Shown here piece by piece: positions 16,175 through 24,152 of a DNA stretch of 64,000 bases (position 1 is the first letter of the stretch; each line of letters starts with the position of its first letter). Made by a program: the position numbers and the translations under genes. The notes under the pieces were generated by a model. The model made no database searches. It worked only from the letters and a program-made list of their open reading frames with translations, and was not told where the DNA came from. The DNA lies in the NCBI GenBank assembly GCA_009780325.1, contig WRAF01000004.1, positions 1 to 64,000 of the forward strand. Reading direction: 5' to 3'. Source of the stretch: Bacillota bacterium. Lineage in GTDB: Bacteria > Bacillota > Clostridia > Christensenellales > Pumilibacteraceae.

Positions 16175-18382
16175 ATGAAGAAAAAACTTTTAGCGATAAT
16201 ATTAACCATTGCAATGATGGCAACAGTGGCAGTAGCATTTGCTGGCTGCGATTTATTAATACCGCCGACACAACCGTCAGGATTTACGCTTTCAGTATTG
16301 GGTGGCAATGTGCTTTTTGACAGTCAACAAGAAATGAATGATTGGGAAGGCGATTGCGAGGATTTACCTTGTACTAAACAACTGGAAGCAGGAGAAAAGG
16401 CTTTTGTTGTTTTATGGTCATCTTTCCCGCCTGCATATGTCTTCAATGGGTGGTTTGAAGGCAATACTCTAATAGCGAGAGAGGCCAGTTTTTATTTCAC
16501 AATGCCTAATAGAGCCGTCACGCTAAGACCAGTATGGACTAGCACTTGTTCAATAACGGATTGCTTCCCATATATTTGCACCTGCTCAGATATTCAAGAA
16601 GCAAACGGACATTTTTTCAGACTAGATTTCGGCGGCTCTTTAGCGAATTTCCCAAGAGGAGAATTTCGCAACGAAGGTCAATGTTGTTGCAAGAGCTCAC
16701 AGGTGATTGTTTTTACCTCAAGAGAGCAACTGCAAGAGTTTTTTTATGGCGTGCACAGCACCACGCTTTCAGGTTCAGAGTGGATAAGAAGTGAGACTTT
16801 TACAGACACCATAAATAGTTTTGGCGATGATTTTTTTGAAAATCAAAACTTAGTTGCTTTTGTTACAGCGGCAGGCAATACGGCAAATTATTTTATATTA
16901 GATGGCGTAACTTATAATGATAATACTTTATCAATTATTCTTAAGCAACATCATGGTGCTGGTGGAAACGCAATGACTGACTGGTTAGCGATAATAGAAG
17001 TGCCAGTTTTAAGTGCTGACATTGAAATAAAAATCAACAATAGAAATTGGCAAGTTAATTATCCGCGGGAGTATTTTGAATTGACAGTCCAAGGCGGTTA
17101 TATATTTACTTGTGAAAAAGAATTTAATGCTTGGAATTGGGCAGATATGCCAGTTGCTAGACCACCATCAAGTGTTCAAGTACAAGTAGGTCAACAAGTT
17201 TTTATTATAAGCACAATGCATCCGCCAGGCGGTTTTTTCTATGCTTGGCTAGAAGGCAATAATCATATAACGACCCAGCGAGACTTTGCTTTCACTATGC
17301 CTAATAGAGACGTAGTGCTGACGCAAAGAGTTGGTAATTCAAAAGACATGATAGGGCAGTTCAAAGCATGGGCTATTGAGGATTATTCAGCAAAACACAG
17401 CCATAATGAAGTTGACATAGCTTATTTTTATGGCCATTTATTAAGACAAATAGCACCGTTTCATACTGATATTAGTATAGCTATAATGTTTAATAGCCCT
17501 TCTGATGCTGTTTTGGGCTCAGAAGAAATTATTACAGCGCAAAGAAGAATAACAGTAGAGTATACTTGTGCGACCAGAATACTTGTTTGGAGAATGGGCA
17601 GGTTTTACAGGTTGCAAGAGGCATATAATGCAGGTTATTTGACAGCTAATAATATTTTAGAGATAAGAAGACTTCACCACGCACGACTAAATATGCATGA
17701 TGAAATGTGGTCATTGTGGGGTGATATGCAGAGTGCTTTAATTAGTGAAGGATTCACTATTACACTTGTTCATACTATTTTTACTGGTGGCGGTGGTTTT
17801 AGAGCAGAGCGCGATGAAGACGAATTTCTAAATATCACAGTTCATATTATAGACCAATCACACCCACCTGAAGGCTGGTTTTTCACTACAACTGACCACG
17901 GAATGAATTATCCTATGTTTATATTCGCCATTCAGCAATTCGACATTTTCTTCCCATCCAGTATTTCTGCTTTTGGCACTGATGAGGCTTTGAGAATTGC
18001 ACACACAGCTATTGGCGGCACTACCGCTTTCCCGTCGGCAAATTCAATGCAAGATTGGCTAAATATTATGTTTGGTGCTTTGACAAATGCAGGCTTTGTG
18101 GTTAATGAAGTGTGTTCAGGCGTTACGGGAATGTGGGCATTTGTCGCAAATAGCGAAGATGATGGTCTTGCACTAGATATAACAGTAAATATTGGCTGTG
18201 ACGGTGCTACCGAAATACCGTCTGTTTGGTATTTTCATAATATTGATTTTTGCTTAGGTGGTTACAGGACTGAGTTTTTCTTTGGTAATATTCATGTCTT
18301 AGGCTGTCCTAGTGCTGTCCAAATTGCATATATTGCGTTAGGCGGCAACACTCATTTCCCGCTAGACAACCACTTTAATTAA
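16175..18382 (+). CDS. large surface lipoprotein with InlB-type beta repeats
   Basis: A 735-aa exported lipoprotein: signal with lipobox AFAGC (Cys25). Two copies of a repeat like the Listeria-Bacteroides (InlB B) type are visible: about residues 65-125 (YVFNGWFEGN then FYFTMPNRAVTL) and about 335-385 (FFYAWLEGN then FAFTMPNRDVVL). Later, ALRIAHTAIGGTTAFPS and VQIAYIALGGNTHFPL are two more related segments; the last is cut off by the stop, so the C-terminus may be truncated. Ribosome site GAGGAGG at 16157; start set at ATG 16175. Likely cell-surface adhesion or binding; target unknown. Confidence 0.82.
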   Translation: MKKKLLAIILTIAMMATVAVAFAGCDLLIPPTQPSGFTLSVLGGNVLFDSQQEMNDWEGDCEDLPCTKQLEAGEKAFVVLWSSFPPAYVFNGWFEGNTLIAREASFYFTMPNRAVTLRPVWTSTCSITDCFPYICTCSDIQEANGHFFRLDFGGSLANFPRGEFRNEGQCCCKSSQVIVFTSREQLQEFFYGVHSTTLSGSEWIRSETFTDTINSFGDDFFENQNLVAFVTAAGNTANYFILDGVTYNDNTLSIILKQHHGAGGNAMTDWLAIIEVPVLSADIEIKINNRNWQVNYPREYFELTVQGGYIFTCEKEFNAWNWADMPVARPPSSVQVQVGQQVFIISTMHPPGGFFYAWLEGNNHITTQRDFAFTMPNRDVVLTQRVGNSKDMIGQFKAWAIEDYSAKHSHNEVDIAYFYGHLLRQIAPFHTDISIAIMFNSPSDAVLGSEEIITAQRRITVEYTCATRILVWRMGRFYRLQEAYNAGYLTANNILEIRRLHHARLNMHDEMWSLWGDMQSALISEGFTITLVHTIFTGGGGFRAERDEDEFLNITVHIIDQSHPPEGWFFTTTDHGMNYPMFIFAIQQFDIFFPSSISAFGTDEALRIAHTAIGGTTAFPSANSMQDWLNIMFGALTNAGFVVNEVCSGVTGMWAFVANSEDDGLALDITVNIGCDGATEIPSVWYFHNIDFCLGGYRTEFFFGNIHVLGCPSAVQIAYIALGGNTHFPLDNHFN

Positions 18383-18415
18383 CAACAGAAAAACAACTAA
18401 ATAACAAAACTACTG

Positions 18416-18448
18416 AACGCATTTCTGAAATTTAGAGATGCGTTTTCT
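18416..18448 (+). terminator. terminator after the surface lipoprotein gene
   Basis: AACGCATTTCT (18416-18426) pairs with AGATGCGTT (18436-18444), followed by TTTCT. Confidence 0.75.
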
Positions 18449-18996
18449 GTGCAAAAATAGATTGCAAGGGTTGGAGGATGGCACTGTCAAAATGGTGCAA
18501 GGGCGGGGCTATAAGAGGACTGTGCAAAATTAGTAATTACATACGGGCAAAAATTGGGCGACAAAATCTGCTTGTACCCTTAAAAAAACTTGCCCTCGTA
18601 TCGTCATGAGCCATTTATAGCCGTTCTCCGAGACTTTAAGCGGGGCAGCCTAAACAACTCCCACTCAAAAAGTAAAAAGGGTTTTAGAGGTTTTATCTGA
18701 AAAAAGTGCCACGGCACGCTTCAAAATTCTCATGCTAACTCAAACTGATTTCTCCCGTCATTTCAAAAAATTTGTCATTTTCAAAGATGGTTTTCTCCCG
18801 CAAACTCAAATTAAATTCATTCTAAGCCCCGAGACCTACTGTGGTTTTGGGGTTTTCTGCATCTTGTGTGTTAGGTGTTTTAAGCGGTTGTTATATGCGA
18901 CACTTTTTCACTTGTTTCTTCGATAAAAAACTGCTATACTTTAAGATAGTGGATAGATGATTTTGAATATATTGCATTTAGGATTGGTTAATTAAT
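18449..18996. other. degenerate non-coding stretch
   Basis: No convincing gene. A 34-nt segment at 18617-18650 (core TCTCCGAGACTTTAAGCGGGG) recurs with changes at 19705-19738 (TCTCCGAGGCATTAGGCGGGG), suggesting a duplicated remnant. Base composition is less AT-rich than neighbouring spacers. Confidence 0.45.
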
Positions 18997-19364
18997 ATGG
19001 AATACATTGTAACAAAAATAGGTAGATATGATACTTATTGTATGATGATTAAATTTGGAAAGAGAAAACACCTAGAATCTTTGAAGGATGGGAATGTTTA
19101 TTTTTCAAACTTTGCACGCTTTCATGATTTGACCTGAACAATCCGTGGCTAAAAGAAAATAATAATTTTCTTGACCCGCACTTTGTAAAGAGCAATGAAA
19201 TAGCATATCAAAATGAAGTGAGATTTGTTGTTGCAAAAGAATTAGACTCTAGTCAAGATAGCATTACGATAAAAGTTCCCAAGTTCGTTGTTACGTGCTT
19301 GATGAAAATTGATACCTTTAAGAATTTTGAAATAGGGTTACCTATATTATCTCGTAATGAATAA
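18997..19364 (+). pseudogene. remnant of a small protein gene (internal deletion and frameshift)
   Basis: The first 46 codons from ATG 18997 read YDTYCMMIKFGKRKHLESLK then DGNVYFSNFARFHDL and stop at 19137. A second frame continues FDLNNPWLKEN and EIAYQNEVRFVVAKELDS, ending at 19364. Proteins with a start of this type (HLESL..GNVYFSN) are, as I remember, about 200-250 aa and scattered in Bacillota, often near mobile DNA; the middle is missing here. Function unknown. Confidence 0.65.
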
Positions 19365-19945
19365 TGTTGTGCAAAGTGGACGGACGAGTGCTGACAGTCA
19401 AGTTTAAGGCGGGGCTGGAATTATCCCAAGATTTTTAGAGCATAGCCTCTGTTTAGCTAGGCAGGGGCTATTTTGCGTTGGCGGGAGTAAAAATTTTGAG
19501 GTGCAAGGGCTGCACAGTGTCCCCCGAAAATGAGTGGTTTCAATACTGTCAAAACTACAAGGGCTGCACAGTGTCGACACCTAAAAAGATTATGGCAAAG
19601 TATAACGGATGAATAAACAGGAAAAAAGGACGGACAAAAATTGGTAATCGTGAGAAAAAGTCAAACTGCAAACCACGCTCCTAATTACACAGTCTAAGCC
19701 GATAATAGCCAGTCTCCGAGGCATTAGGCGGGGTAGTCGGGAGATAAACCCGTCTGAAAAATAAATTAAAATATTTTTGAAAAAAGTTGAAAAAGTGCTG
19801 AAAAACTGTTGACACCATCTATACAGCAATTTCAGCTGGTACACTTGATGTGTGGGCAGCTGCATGGGGCTATCCTTGGTTAATAGGTCAAGGTAATGCA
19901 ACTCCTGAAAGAGGCTAGAATTCTTAACCAAATGGGAAGATTAAA
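19365..19945. other. remnant region with short repeats
   Basis: No intact gene. GCAAGGGCTGCACAGTGTC occurs near 19503 and, partly, near 19560. A short open piece at 19811-19918 reads AISAGTLDVWAAAWGYPWLI and ends with a stop, which looks like the C-terminal end of a lost gene. The 34-nt repeat partner of 18617 is at 19705-19738. Confidence 0.4.
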
Positions 19946-20146
19946 TAGACCTGTTCCCGAAAATAAAATAGGAAAGAGTAGAGGCAACAATGTTGTTCAA
20001 AAACTCTACATTCGGTCGTCAATACTGCTAGTATAGCGTCTTTCAAGTGTTCATTTTTGTCCTAGCACGAAAGTGTATTGCCACGAATACTTCTTGGTAC
20101 GGCCTTTAAGCCGTAGGCACAAGGTCACGAATACTTCTTGGTACGG
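19946..20146. mobile_element. MITE-like element, family M2 (truncated copy)
   Basis: From 19946 (TAGACCTGTTCCCGAAAATA) it follows the element at 8271 almost base for base through the core (TCAATACTGCTAGTATAGCG) to the CACGAATACTTCTTGG segment, then diverges and lacks the right inverted repeat. CACGAATACTTCTTGGTACG is present twice (20082 and 20126), a local duplication. Confidence 0.7.
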
Positions 20147-20206
20147 ACTTATATCTTTGAAAGGATACAATTAAAATACAAGGCAACGCCGTTTGAATTT
20201 CGGCAA

Positions 20207-20243
20207 CAAAAAATTTCCCTCATAGGCTAGCCTATGAGGGAAA
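20207..20243 (-). terminator. terminator of the cyclophilin gene
   Basis: A perfect 30-nt palindrome (20214-20243, centre GGCTAGCC) followed on the minus strand by six Ts. It lies about 90 nt past the end of the cyclophilin gene. Confidence 0.85.
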
Positions 20244-20329
20244 CTCAAAGTACATTATACTATAGTGTTTTTATTTAATTGTTTACTAAACTGGGGTCAC
20301 ACTATATATTAATAGGTATTCATTTTAAA

Positions 20330-20836
20330 TTACTCAACAATACATTTTTTAATGATAATAGGTGTTTTTGGTACATCGTCATGATTCATCCAATGACCCG
20401 TTGGTACTTTGCTTATGTCAATTGCAACCTGCAGGCTTTCATTGTCTAAAACTTTTCCGAATCCTGCGTATTTTCCATCTAAAAAGTTGCAATTAGCTAC
20501 ACAAATAAAAAATTGACTGGTGGCACTATTTTTGATATTTGTCCTTGCCATTGAGATGACCCCTGGTTCATGCTTAATATCATTTTCAACGCCATTTTCA
20601 TCAAATTCACCCTTGATAGTATCCACACCGTCTTTTTGAACAAGCTGGTTGTTTTCTATTGAAAAACCGCCGCCTTGAATCATAAACTTGTCAATTACTC
20701 TATGAAATATCAAGCCCTCATAATATCCTTGCTCACAAAGCTTGATAAAATTGTCAGCACTTATAGGCGCTTTTTTAGTATCAATACCTAATCTAATTTG
20801 TCTATCATCGTTTAATATAATACTAACTTTTTTCAT
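20330..20836 (-). CDS. peptidyl-prolyl cis-trans isomerase, cyclophilin type
   Basis: A 168-aa single-domain cyclophilin, cytosolic (no signal). Seen: APISADNFIKLCEQGYYEGL, FHRVIDKFMIQGG (catalytic Arg), GVISMARTNIKNSATSQFFI, FLDGKYAGFGKV. It speeds proline isomerisation in folding. AGGAG lies nine bases before the ATG. Single-gene unit with its own terminator. The usual SQFFI-to-W region carries LDGKYAGF where cyclosporin-sensitive forms have a Trp. Confidence 0.95.
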   Translation of the reverse strand: MKKVSIILNDDRQIRLGIDTKKAPISADNFIKLCEQGYYEGLIFHRVIDKFMIQGGGFSIENNQLVQKDGVDTIKGEFDENGVENDIKHEPGVISMARTNIKNSATSQFFICVANCNFLDGKYAGFGKVLDNESLQVAIDISKVPTGHWMNHDDVPKTPIIIKKCIVE

Positions 20837-20945
20837 TTAATTTATCTCCTATAATAAATAATTTAAAATCAGTATAGCATATTTGAATATAATTTGGCAA
20901 GAAAAAAACAACTTAAAAAATGGGCAGCGAACTGTCCGTTTTTCT

Positions 20946-21389
20946 CTACTCTCGACCCACCAGATAATCAATAGTACAGCCAAAAAAATCTGCAAGGTCT
21001 ATAAGAATTTGCACCGAAGGTTCATAACCTTTATTCCAAGCATTAAAATAACTACACTTAAATTTGCTTGTCTTTTCAAATTGATAAGTAGATATATTTT
21101 GTTCATTCATAATTTTCTTAACTTGACTAGTTAGGTCGGGGCATTTTTTGGGCTTTATTTTTGTGTCATCATTTGACCGACCAATTAAAAATTCAATAGT
21201 GCAACTAAAATAATCAGCAATAGCGATTAGGTTTTTTCGTTTAATCTGTAGAGGCTTTTTTGTCCAGCGATATGCCGTTGCACGAGAAATACCTATGATA
21301 ACAGATAATTGCTTGGCGGTTAGTTCATGATAAAATAATAGTTCTTTGAGTCGCTCACTAAAATTAGAACTTTCTATGCTTCCATTCAT
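20946..21389 (-). CDS. tandem-HTH Xre-family repressor (cassette C)
   Basis: About 147 aa with two HTH_3 domains in one chain: residues about 8-60 (LTAKQLSVIIGISRATAYRW, then IADYFSCTIEFLIGRS) and about 75-147 (NISTYQFEKTSKFK, then LADFFGCTIDYLVGRE). It probably binds DNA as a single-chain pseudo-dimer. Predicted leaderless: GATAAT (21397-21402) ends seven bases before ATG 21389. Closely alike in build to the proteins at 48326, 49106 and 45491. It faces a plus-strand promoter at 21424 that now drives only a gene remnant. Confidence 0.88.
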   Translation of the reverse strand: MNGSIESSNFSERLKELLFYHELTAKQLSVIIGISRATAYRWTKKPLQIKRKNLIAIADYFSCTIEFLIGRSNDDTKIKPKKCPDLTSQVKKIMNEQNISTYQFEKTSKFKCSYFNAWNKGYEPSVQILIDLADFFGCTIDYLVGRE

Positions 21390-21423
21390 AAATAACATTA
21401 TCTTAAAAGTACGGGACAAATGC

Positions 21424-21452
21424 TTGACAGTCTTATATTTATAAGATAATAT
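21424..21452 (+). promoter_or_regulatory. plus-strand promoter facing Xre C
   Basis: TTGACA (21424-21429), 17-nt spacer, TAATAT (21447-21452). Downstream lies only the degraded copy of the 22168 gene. Confidence 0.65.
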
Positions 21453-21498
21453 AATTATATTGCACTATAATTGCTTAAGTGATTTAATGCTAAAGACT

Positions 21499-21655
21499 AT
21501 TGAGATATTGGGTTAGTCCAAAGTATATTTCTATTGGTTTGGATAAAGAATCAAAAAAACTAGCATTCAAAGCTAGTGAAAAAAATTAAAATGAGCCTGT
21601 TTATGAATTTGCAACTAATATAGCAGGTGAATTGGCTTAACCGTTTCAGCTATTG
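21499..21655 (+). pseudogene. degraded partial copy of the 22168 gene
   Basis: 21499-21616 aligns with the middle of the gene at 22168, including the identical run AAACTAGCATTCAAAGCTAG. It carries an inserted base near 21514 and a TAT-to-TAA change, and lacks the start. Together with Xre C this is a decayed version of the adjacent cassette D. Confidence 0.8.
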
Positions 21656-21721
21656 AATTTTCATAATATAATAGGGATTTTAAATAATAGTGATCATAAA
21701 TGTATTGGTTTATAAAAATAA

Positions 21722-22033
21722 TTATTTAATTTCTTTAATGATTGTCAATAGCACGCTGCGTTTTTCATTTGGTAAAGTATCAGCGATTTTCAAAAGTTCT
21801 TTATGCCAGTCTGTTAAATCATAAGCATCATTTTCAGTTGAAAAGAATTGTGACAATGTGATGCCTAATCCATTACATATTTTATTTAGTGTTGCAAAGG
21901 TAGGGTCGGATTTGCTAGAGAACAGCGTGTTAAGTGTAGAGGCATTTATGCCTGCCGCTTTTGCTAGCTGGTTATTGTTTAGCCCTTTTAAGTTTTGATA
22001 ATATATTATTTTATCCTTAATGATTGAGTTCAT
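21722..22033 (-). CDS. Xre-family repressor (cassette D)
   Basis: A 103-aa protein with one HTH_3 domain (about residues 8-62: LNNNQLAKAAGINASTLNTL, then CNGLGITLSQFF) and a short C-terminal helix tail. Predicted leaderless: -35 TTGATT, 17-nt spacer, TATAAT, then six bases to ATG 22033. It is divergent from the 120-aa protein at 22168, with a palindrome (ATCGTA-AA-TACGAT) between them. Likely represses itself and that gene. Confidence 0.9.
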   Translation of the reverse strand: MNSIIKDKIIYYQNLKGLNNNQLAKAAGINASTLNTLFSSKSDPTFATLNKICNGLGITLSQFFSTENDAYDLTDWHKELLKIADTLPNEKRSVLLTIIKEIK

Positions 22034-22078
22034 ATATACATTATAATGTTTTAATCATTCTCAATCAATGCATAAATT

Positions 22079-22092
22079 ATCGTAAATACGAT
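22079..22092. promoter_or_regulatory. candidate operator of cassette D
   Basis: ATCGTAAATACGAT: two perfect 6-bp arms with a 2-bp spacer, located between the divergent promoters of Xre D and the 22168 gene, 21 nt before the -35 of the latter. Operator role inferred. Confidence 0.5.
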
Positions 22093-22112
22093 TATTTATA
22101 TATGTAAATTCG

Positions 22113-22141
22113 TTGCAATAACTTGAAAAATATACTATACT
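22113..22141 (+). promoter_or_regulatory. promoter of the 22168 gene
   Basis: TTGCAA (22113-22118), 17-nt spacer, TATACT (22136-22141), followed by AAGGAG before ATG 22168. Confidence 0.7.
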
Positions 22142-22167
22142 GACTTTAATTTTAAGGAGAAATAAAA

Positions 22168-22530
22168 ATGAGTTATAATTTTTCAATAGGGAAAATAAAA
22201 AGACCAACAGTATCGATATCAAATCATCATATAAAGTTCAATAAAGAAGCAATAGAGTTATTGGGCAGTCCAAAATATATTTCTATTGGTTTAGATATAG
22301 AAGCAAAAAAACTAGCATTCAAAGCTAGTGAAAAAAATTATAATGAAGCTGTTTATGATTTTGCTATGAACTCAAGCAGGAAAGAAAGTATAGTAATTTC
22401 AGCTAAGGCAATAAGAGAAGAAGCAATAAAACTAATGAGTCAAAAACCTCAAACAAGCGGAGTATATTTTTTGCTTGAGTTGGACGAGGATGCTGGGTTT
22501 TGGGTGATTGATTTGTCTAGGTCGATTTAA
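22168..22530 (+). CDS. uncharacterised 120-aa protein of cassette D
   Basis: No family recognised. It is soluble, with an N-terminal half that looks like small beta-rich phage/plasmid proteins (IKFNKEAIELLGSPKYISIG) and a C-terminal half ending SGVYFLLELDEDAGFWVIDL. Good ribosome site AAGGAG. A decayed second copy lies 600 bp upstream beside another Xre gene, so the repressor and this gene were duplicated as a unit. Role unknown: toxin, effector or nucleic-acid binding are all possible. Confidence 0.8.
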   Translation: MSYNFSIGKIKRPTVSISNHHIKFNKEAIELLGSPKYISIGLDIEAKKLAFKASEKNYNEAVYDFAMNSSRKESIVISAKAIREEAIKLMSQKPQTSGVYFLLELDEDAGFWVIDLSRSI

Positions 22531-22560
22531 GTGATAATTTTTATCTTTTGGCAAGAAAAA

Positions 22561-22788
22561 CTAGCTTTCAAGTCCAAGTAAATAATCTATTGAACAATTG
22601 AATTTTTTTGCCAAAATAATAAGATATTCTGATTTTGGCAAATAGGTCTTTTTGAGCCAATCTCGTATTGTTCGGCTTGGTATGCCTATCATCTTTGCAA
22701 ATTGTTCGATACTTTTTTCATCCATAAATTCTAATAGGCTGTCTGCGAAAGCTTCTTTATAAATATCAAAATTTTCAGTATTATTCAT
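22561..22788 (-). CDS. Xre-family repressor (cassette E)
   Basis: About 75 aa, single HTH_3: SIEQFAKMIGIPSRTIRDWL and LAKKFNCSIDYLLGLES. The start is set at ATG 22788: TATAAT (22795-22800) ends six bases upstream, so the mRNA is predicted leaderless; an earlier in-frame ATG at 22815 would lie outside the transcript. The perfect palindrome TGCGGTATACCGCA sits just upstream of the -10 box, as expected for autorepression. Divergent from a putative small RNA. Confidence 0.85.
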   Translation of the reverse strand: MNNTENFDIYKEAFADSLLEFMDEKSIEQFAKMIGIPSRTIRDWLKKTYLPKSEYLIILAKKFNCSIDYLLGLES

Positions 22789-22800
22789 TTTAATATTATA

Positions 22801-22814
22801 TGCGGTATACCGCA
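22801..22814. promoter_or_regulatory. candidate operator of cassette E
   Basis: TGCGGTATACCGCA is a perfect 14-bp palindrome between the -35 and -10 positions of the Xre E promoter. A further half-site GCGGT lies at 22830-22834, between the -35 and -10 of the opposite promoter. Confidence 0.65.
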
Positions 22815-22821
22815 AAAATAG

Positions 22822-22850
22822 TTGACTTTGCGGTGCGCCCCGATTATAAT
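22822..22850 (+). promoter_or_regulatory. promoter of the putative small RNA
   Basis: TTGACT (22822-22827), 17-nt spacer containing GCGGTG, TATAAT (22845-22850). Confidence 0.75.
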
Positions 22851-22856
22851 TAATAT

Positions 22857-23010
22857 AAGGTTGCTTTATTAAGAGCGACTTACTTCTTTATGCGAGTTGT
22901 ACGAATGAGCGCTATGCTTAATTAATAAGGGCGTCCTAATTAGCAAGCGTCACACGGTGTAAGCTAAAGGGGGATGCATACCTAATTTATTTAAATTAGG
23001 TATGTTTTTA
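22857..23010 (+). ncRNA. putative small RNA of about 150 nt
   Basis: A near-consensus promoter (22822-22850) and a very strong terminator (CATACCTAATTTA 22977-22989 with its exact complement 22992-23004, then TTTTTA) delimit a transcript of about 150 nt without a convincing ORF (the longest, MRVVRMSAMLN, has no ribosome site). ATTAAG and AGCG near its 5' end can pair with CGCT and CTTAAT about 40 nt later. It does not match the riboswitch, SRP, 6S, tmRNA or RNase P signatures I know. It could act as a regulatory RNA controlled by Xre E, or be a leader that terminates before glmU. Confidence 0.6.
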
Positions 23011-23028
23011 ATATCAAGTAATATTCGT

Positions 23029-23057
23029 TTGACTTTAAAAATTGTTTAGCATATAAT
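23029..23057 (+). promoter_or_regulatory. promoter of the glmU-like gene (predicted leaderless)
   Basis: TTGACT (23029-23034), 17-nt spacer, TATAAT (23052-23057), then six bases to ATG 23064. No Shine-Dalgarno. Confidence 0.85.
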
Positions 23058-23063
23058 AATACT

Positions 23064-24137
23064 ATGCACTATGATATTTGTGGGATAATATTCAAAGTAT
23101 CTTATCCATCTATGGGAGATACGGCACAAATTCAAATATTGGGCAAGTCCATGTTAGATTGGGTTAGGCTGTCATTAGCCGACTCTTTTTATGCTGCGGT
23201 TGATTATGATCCTGAGATACCCGTTCCGCATTTATTAAAACCATATATTATTCCGTCAGATTATACGGTAGTTCTTTTTTCTGATACACCGCTTATCACT
23301 AGAAAAACTGTGCTTGATGCTGTGTATGAATTGGATAATTCTGATGAGCAGTTAATTAAATTAACCAGAGGCTTTGTGTTTAGGACAAAGTATTTATTGA
23401 ATATAGAAAATATAGTAGGCGGACAGCATAGATTTTTTGATGAGGAAGATTTTTTGACAGCTTTTTCTTTTAAACAAGCGGCAATGGTTACGGAAGTGCT
23501 AAAAAACAGGATAATATCATATCACATGAGTCAAGGGGTGCAGTTTGATGATCCAAACACTGCATATATTAGTTGTGATGCTGTATTAGAAAAAAATGTT
23601 AAGATAGGTTCTAATACTACTATAAAAGGAAAAACATTGGTTAAAGCGGGGACAATATTAGAGAGTGGTTGTTTGCTAGATACATGTGTAATTGAAAAAG
23701 ATGCAGTAATTAAAAACAGTTATATAGAGCGCAGCTTGATAGGTGAGGGGGCTAAGATAGGTCCTTATGCAAACATCAGACCTGGGACTAAGATAGGCAA
23801 AAACTGCAAAATAGGCAATTTTGTTGAGATAAAAAACAGCACGCTAGAAGATGGAGTAAAAGTATCGCATTTATCATATATAGGTGATGCAAGCATAGGA
23901 GTGGGTACTAATATTGGGGCAGGAACAATTTTTTGCAACTATGACGGCAAAGTTAAGCACAGGACAACAATTGGACGGGGTGCTTTTATTGGAAGCAACA
24001 CAAGTTTAGTTGCTCCGCTTAAAATAGGGGATAATGCTGTGATTGCTGCAGGTAGTGTGATTACTGAAAATGTGCCGAATAGGGCGCTTGGGATTGGCAG
24101 AAGCAGGCAGACAAACAAAAATGATTATAAAAAATAA
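23064..24137 (+). CDS. glmU: GlmU-like protein: intact left-handed beta-helix acetyltransferase, reduced nucleotidyltransferase
   Basis: 357 aa against about 450 for GlmU. The C-terminal half (about residues 170-350) has hexapeptide repeats and the GlmU acetyltransferase core: [35 protein letters not shown] and [12 protein letters not shown]. The N-terminal part keeps [10 protein letters not shown] (the metal-binding GD-like segment, about residue 73) but lacks the LAAGxGTRM nucleotide-binding loop and about 90 residues. It likely acetylates glucosamine-1-phosphate; UTP transfer is doubtful and may depend on another protein. It sits 15 nt before prs, the usual Bacillota order. Confidence 0.85.
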   Translation: MHYDICGIIFKVSYPSMGDTAQIQILGKSMLDWVRLSLADSFYAAVDYDPEIPVPHLLKPYIIPSDYTVVLFSDTPLITRKTVLDAVYELDNSDEQLIKLTRGFVFRTKYLLNIENIVGGQHRFFDEEDFLTAFSFKQAAMVTEVLKNRIISYHMSQGVQFDDPNTAYISCDAVLEKNVKIGSNTTIKGKTLVKAGTILESGCLLDTCVIEKDAVIKNSYIERSLIGEGAKIGPYANIRPGTKIGKNCKIGNFVEIKNSTLEDGVKVSHLSYIGDASIGVGTNIGAGTIFCNYDGKVKHRTTIGRGAFIGSNTSLVAPLKIGDNAVIAAGSVITENVPNRALGIGRSRQTNKNDYKK

Positions 24138-24152
24138 TTTAAGGAGTTTTTT

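Noticed and set aside
18732..18926. A 64-codon plus-strand open frame
   Set aside because: No ribosome site, promoter or coding-like composition; lies in a degenerate stretch.
19590..19931. A 113-codon minus-strand open frame in the remnant region
   Set aside because: No ribosome site, unusual amino-acid mix and it runs across repeats and remnants that read better on the plus strand; treated as chance.
22857..23010. A riboswitch or T-box controlling glmU
   Set aside because: No known consensus, and glmU has its own promoter with a start right at the ATG after the terminator.
20946..23010. An integrated prophage
   Set aside because: Only repressors and tiny genes are present; no integrase, structural, terminase or lysis genes in the window.
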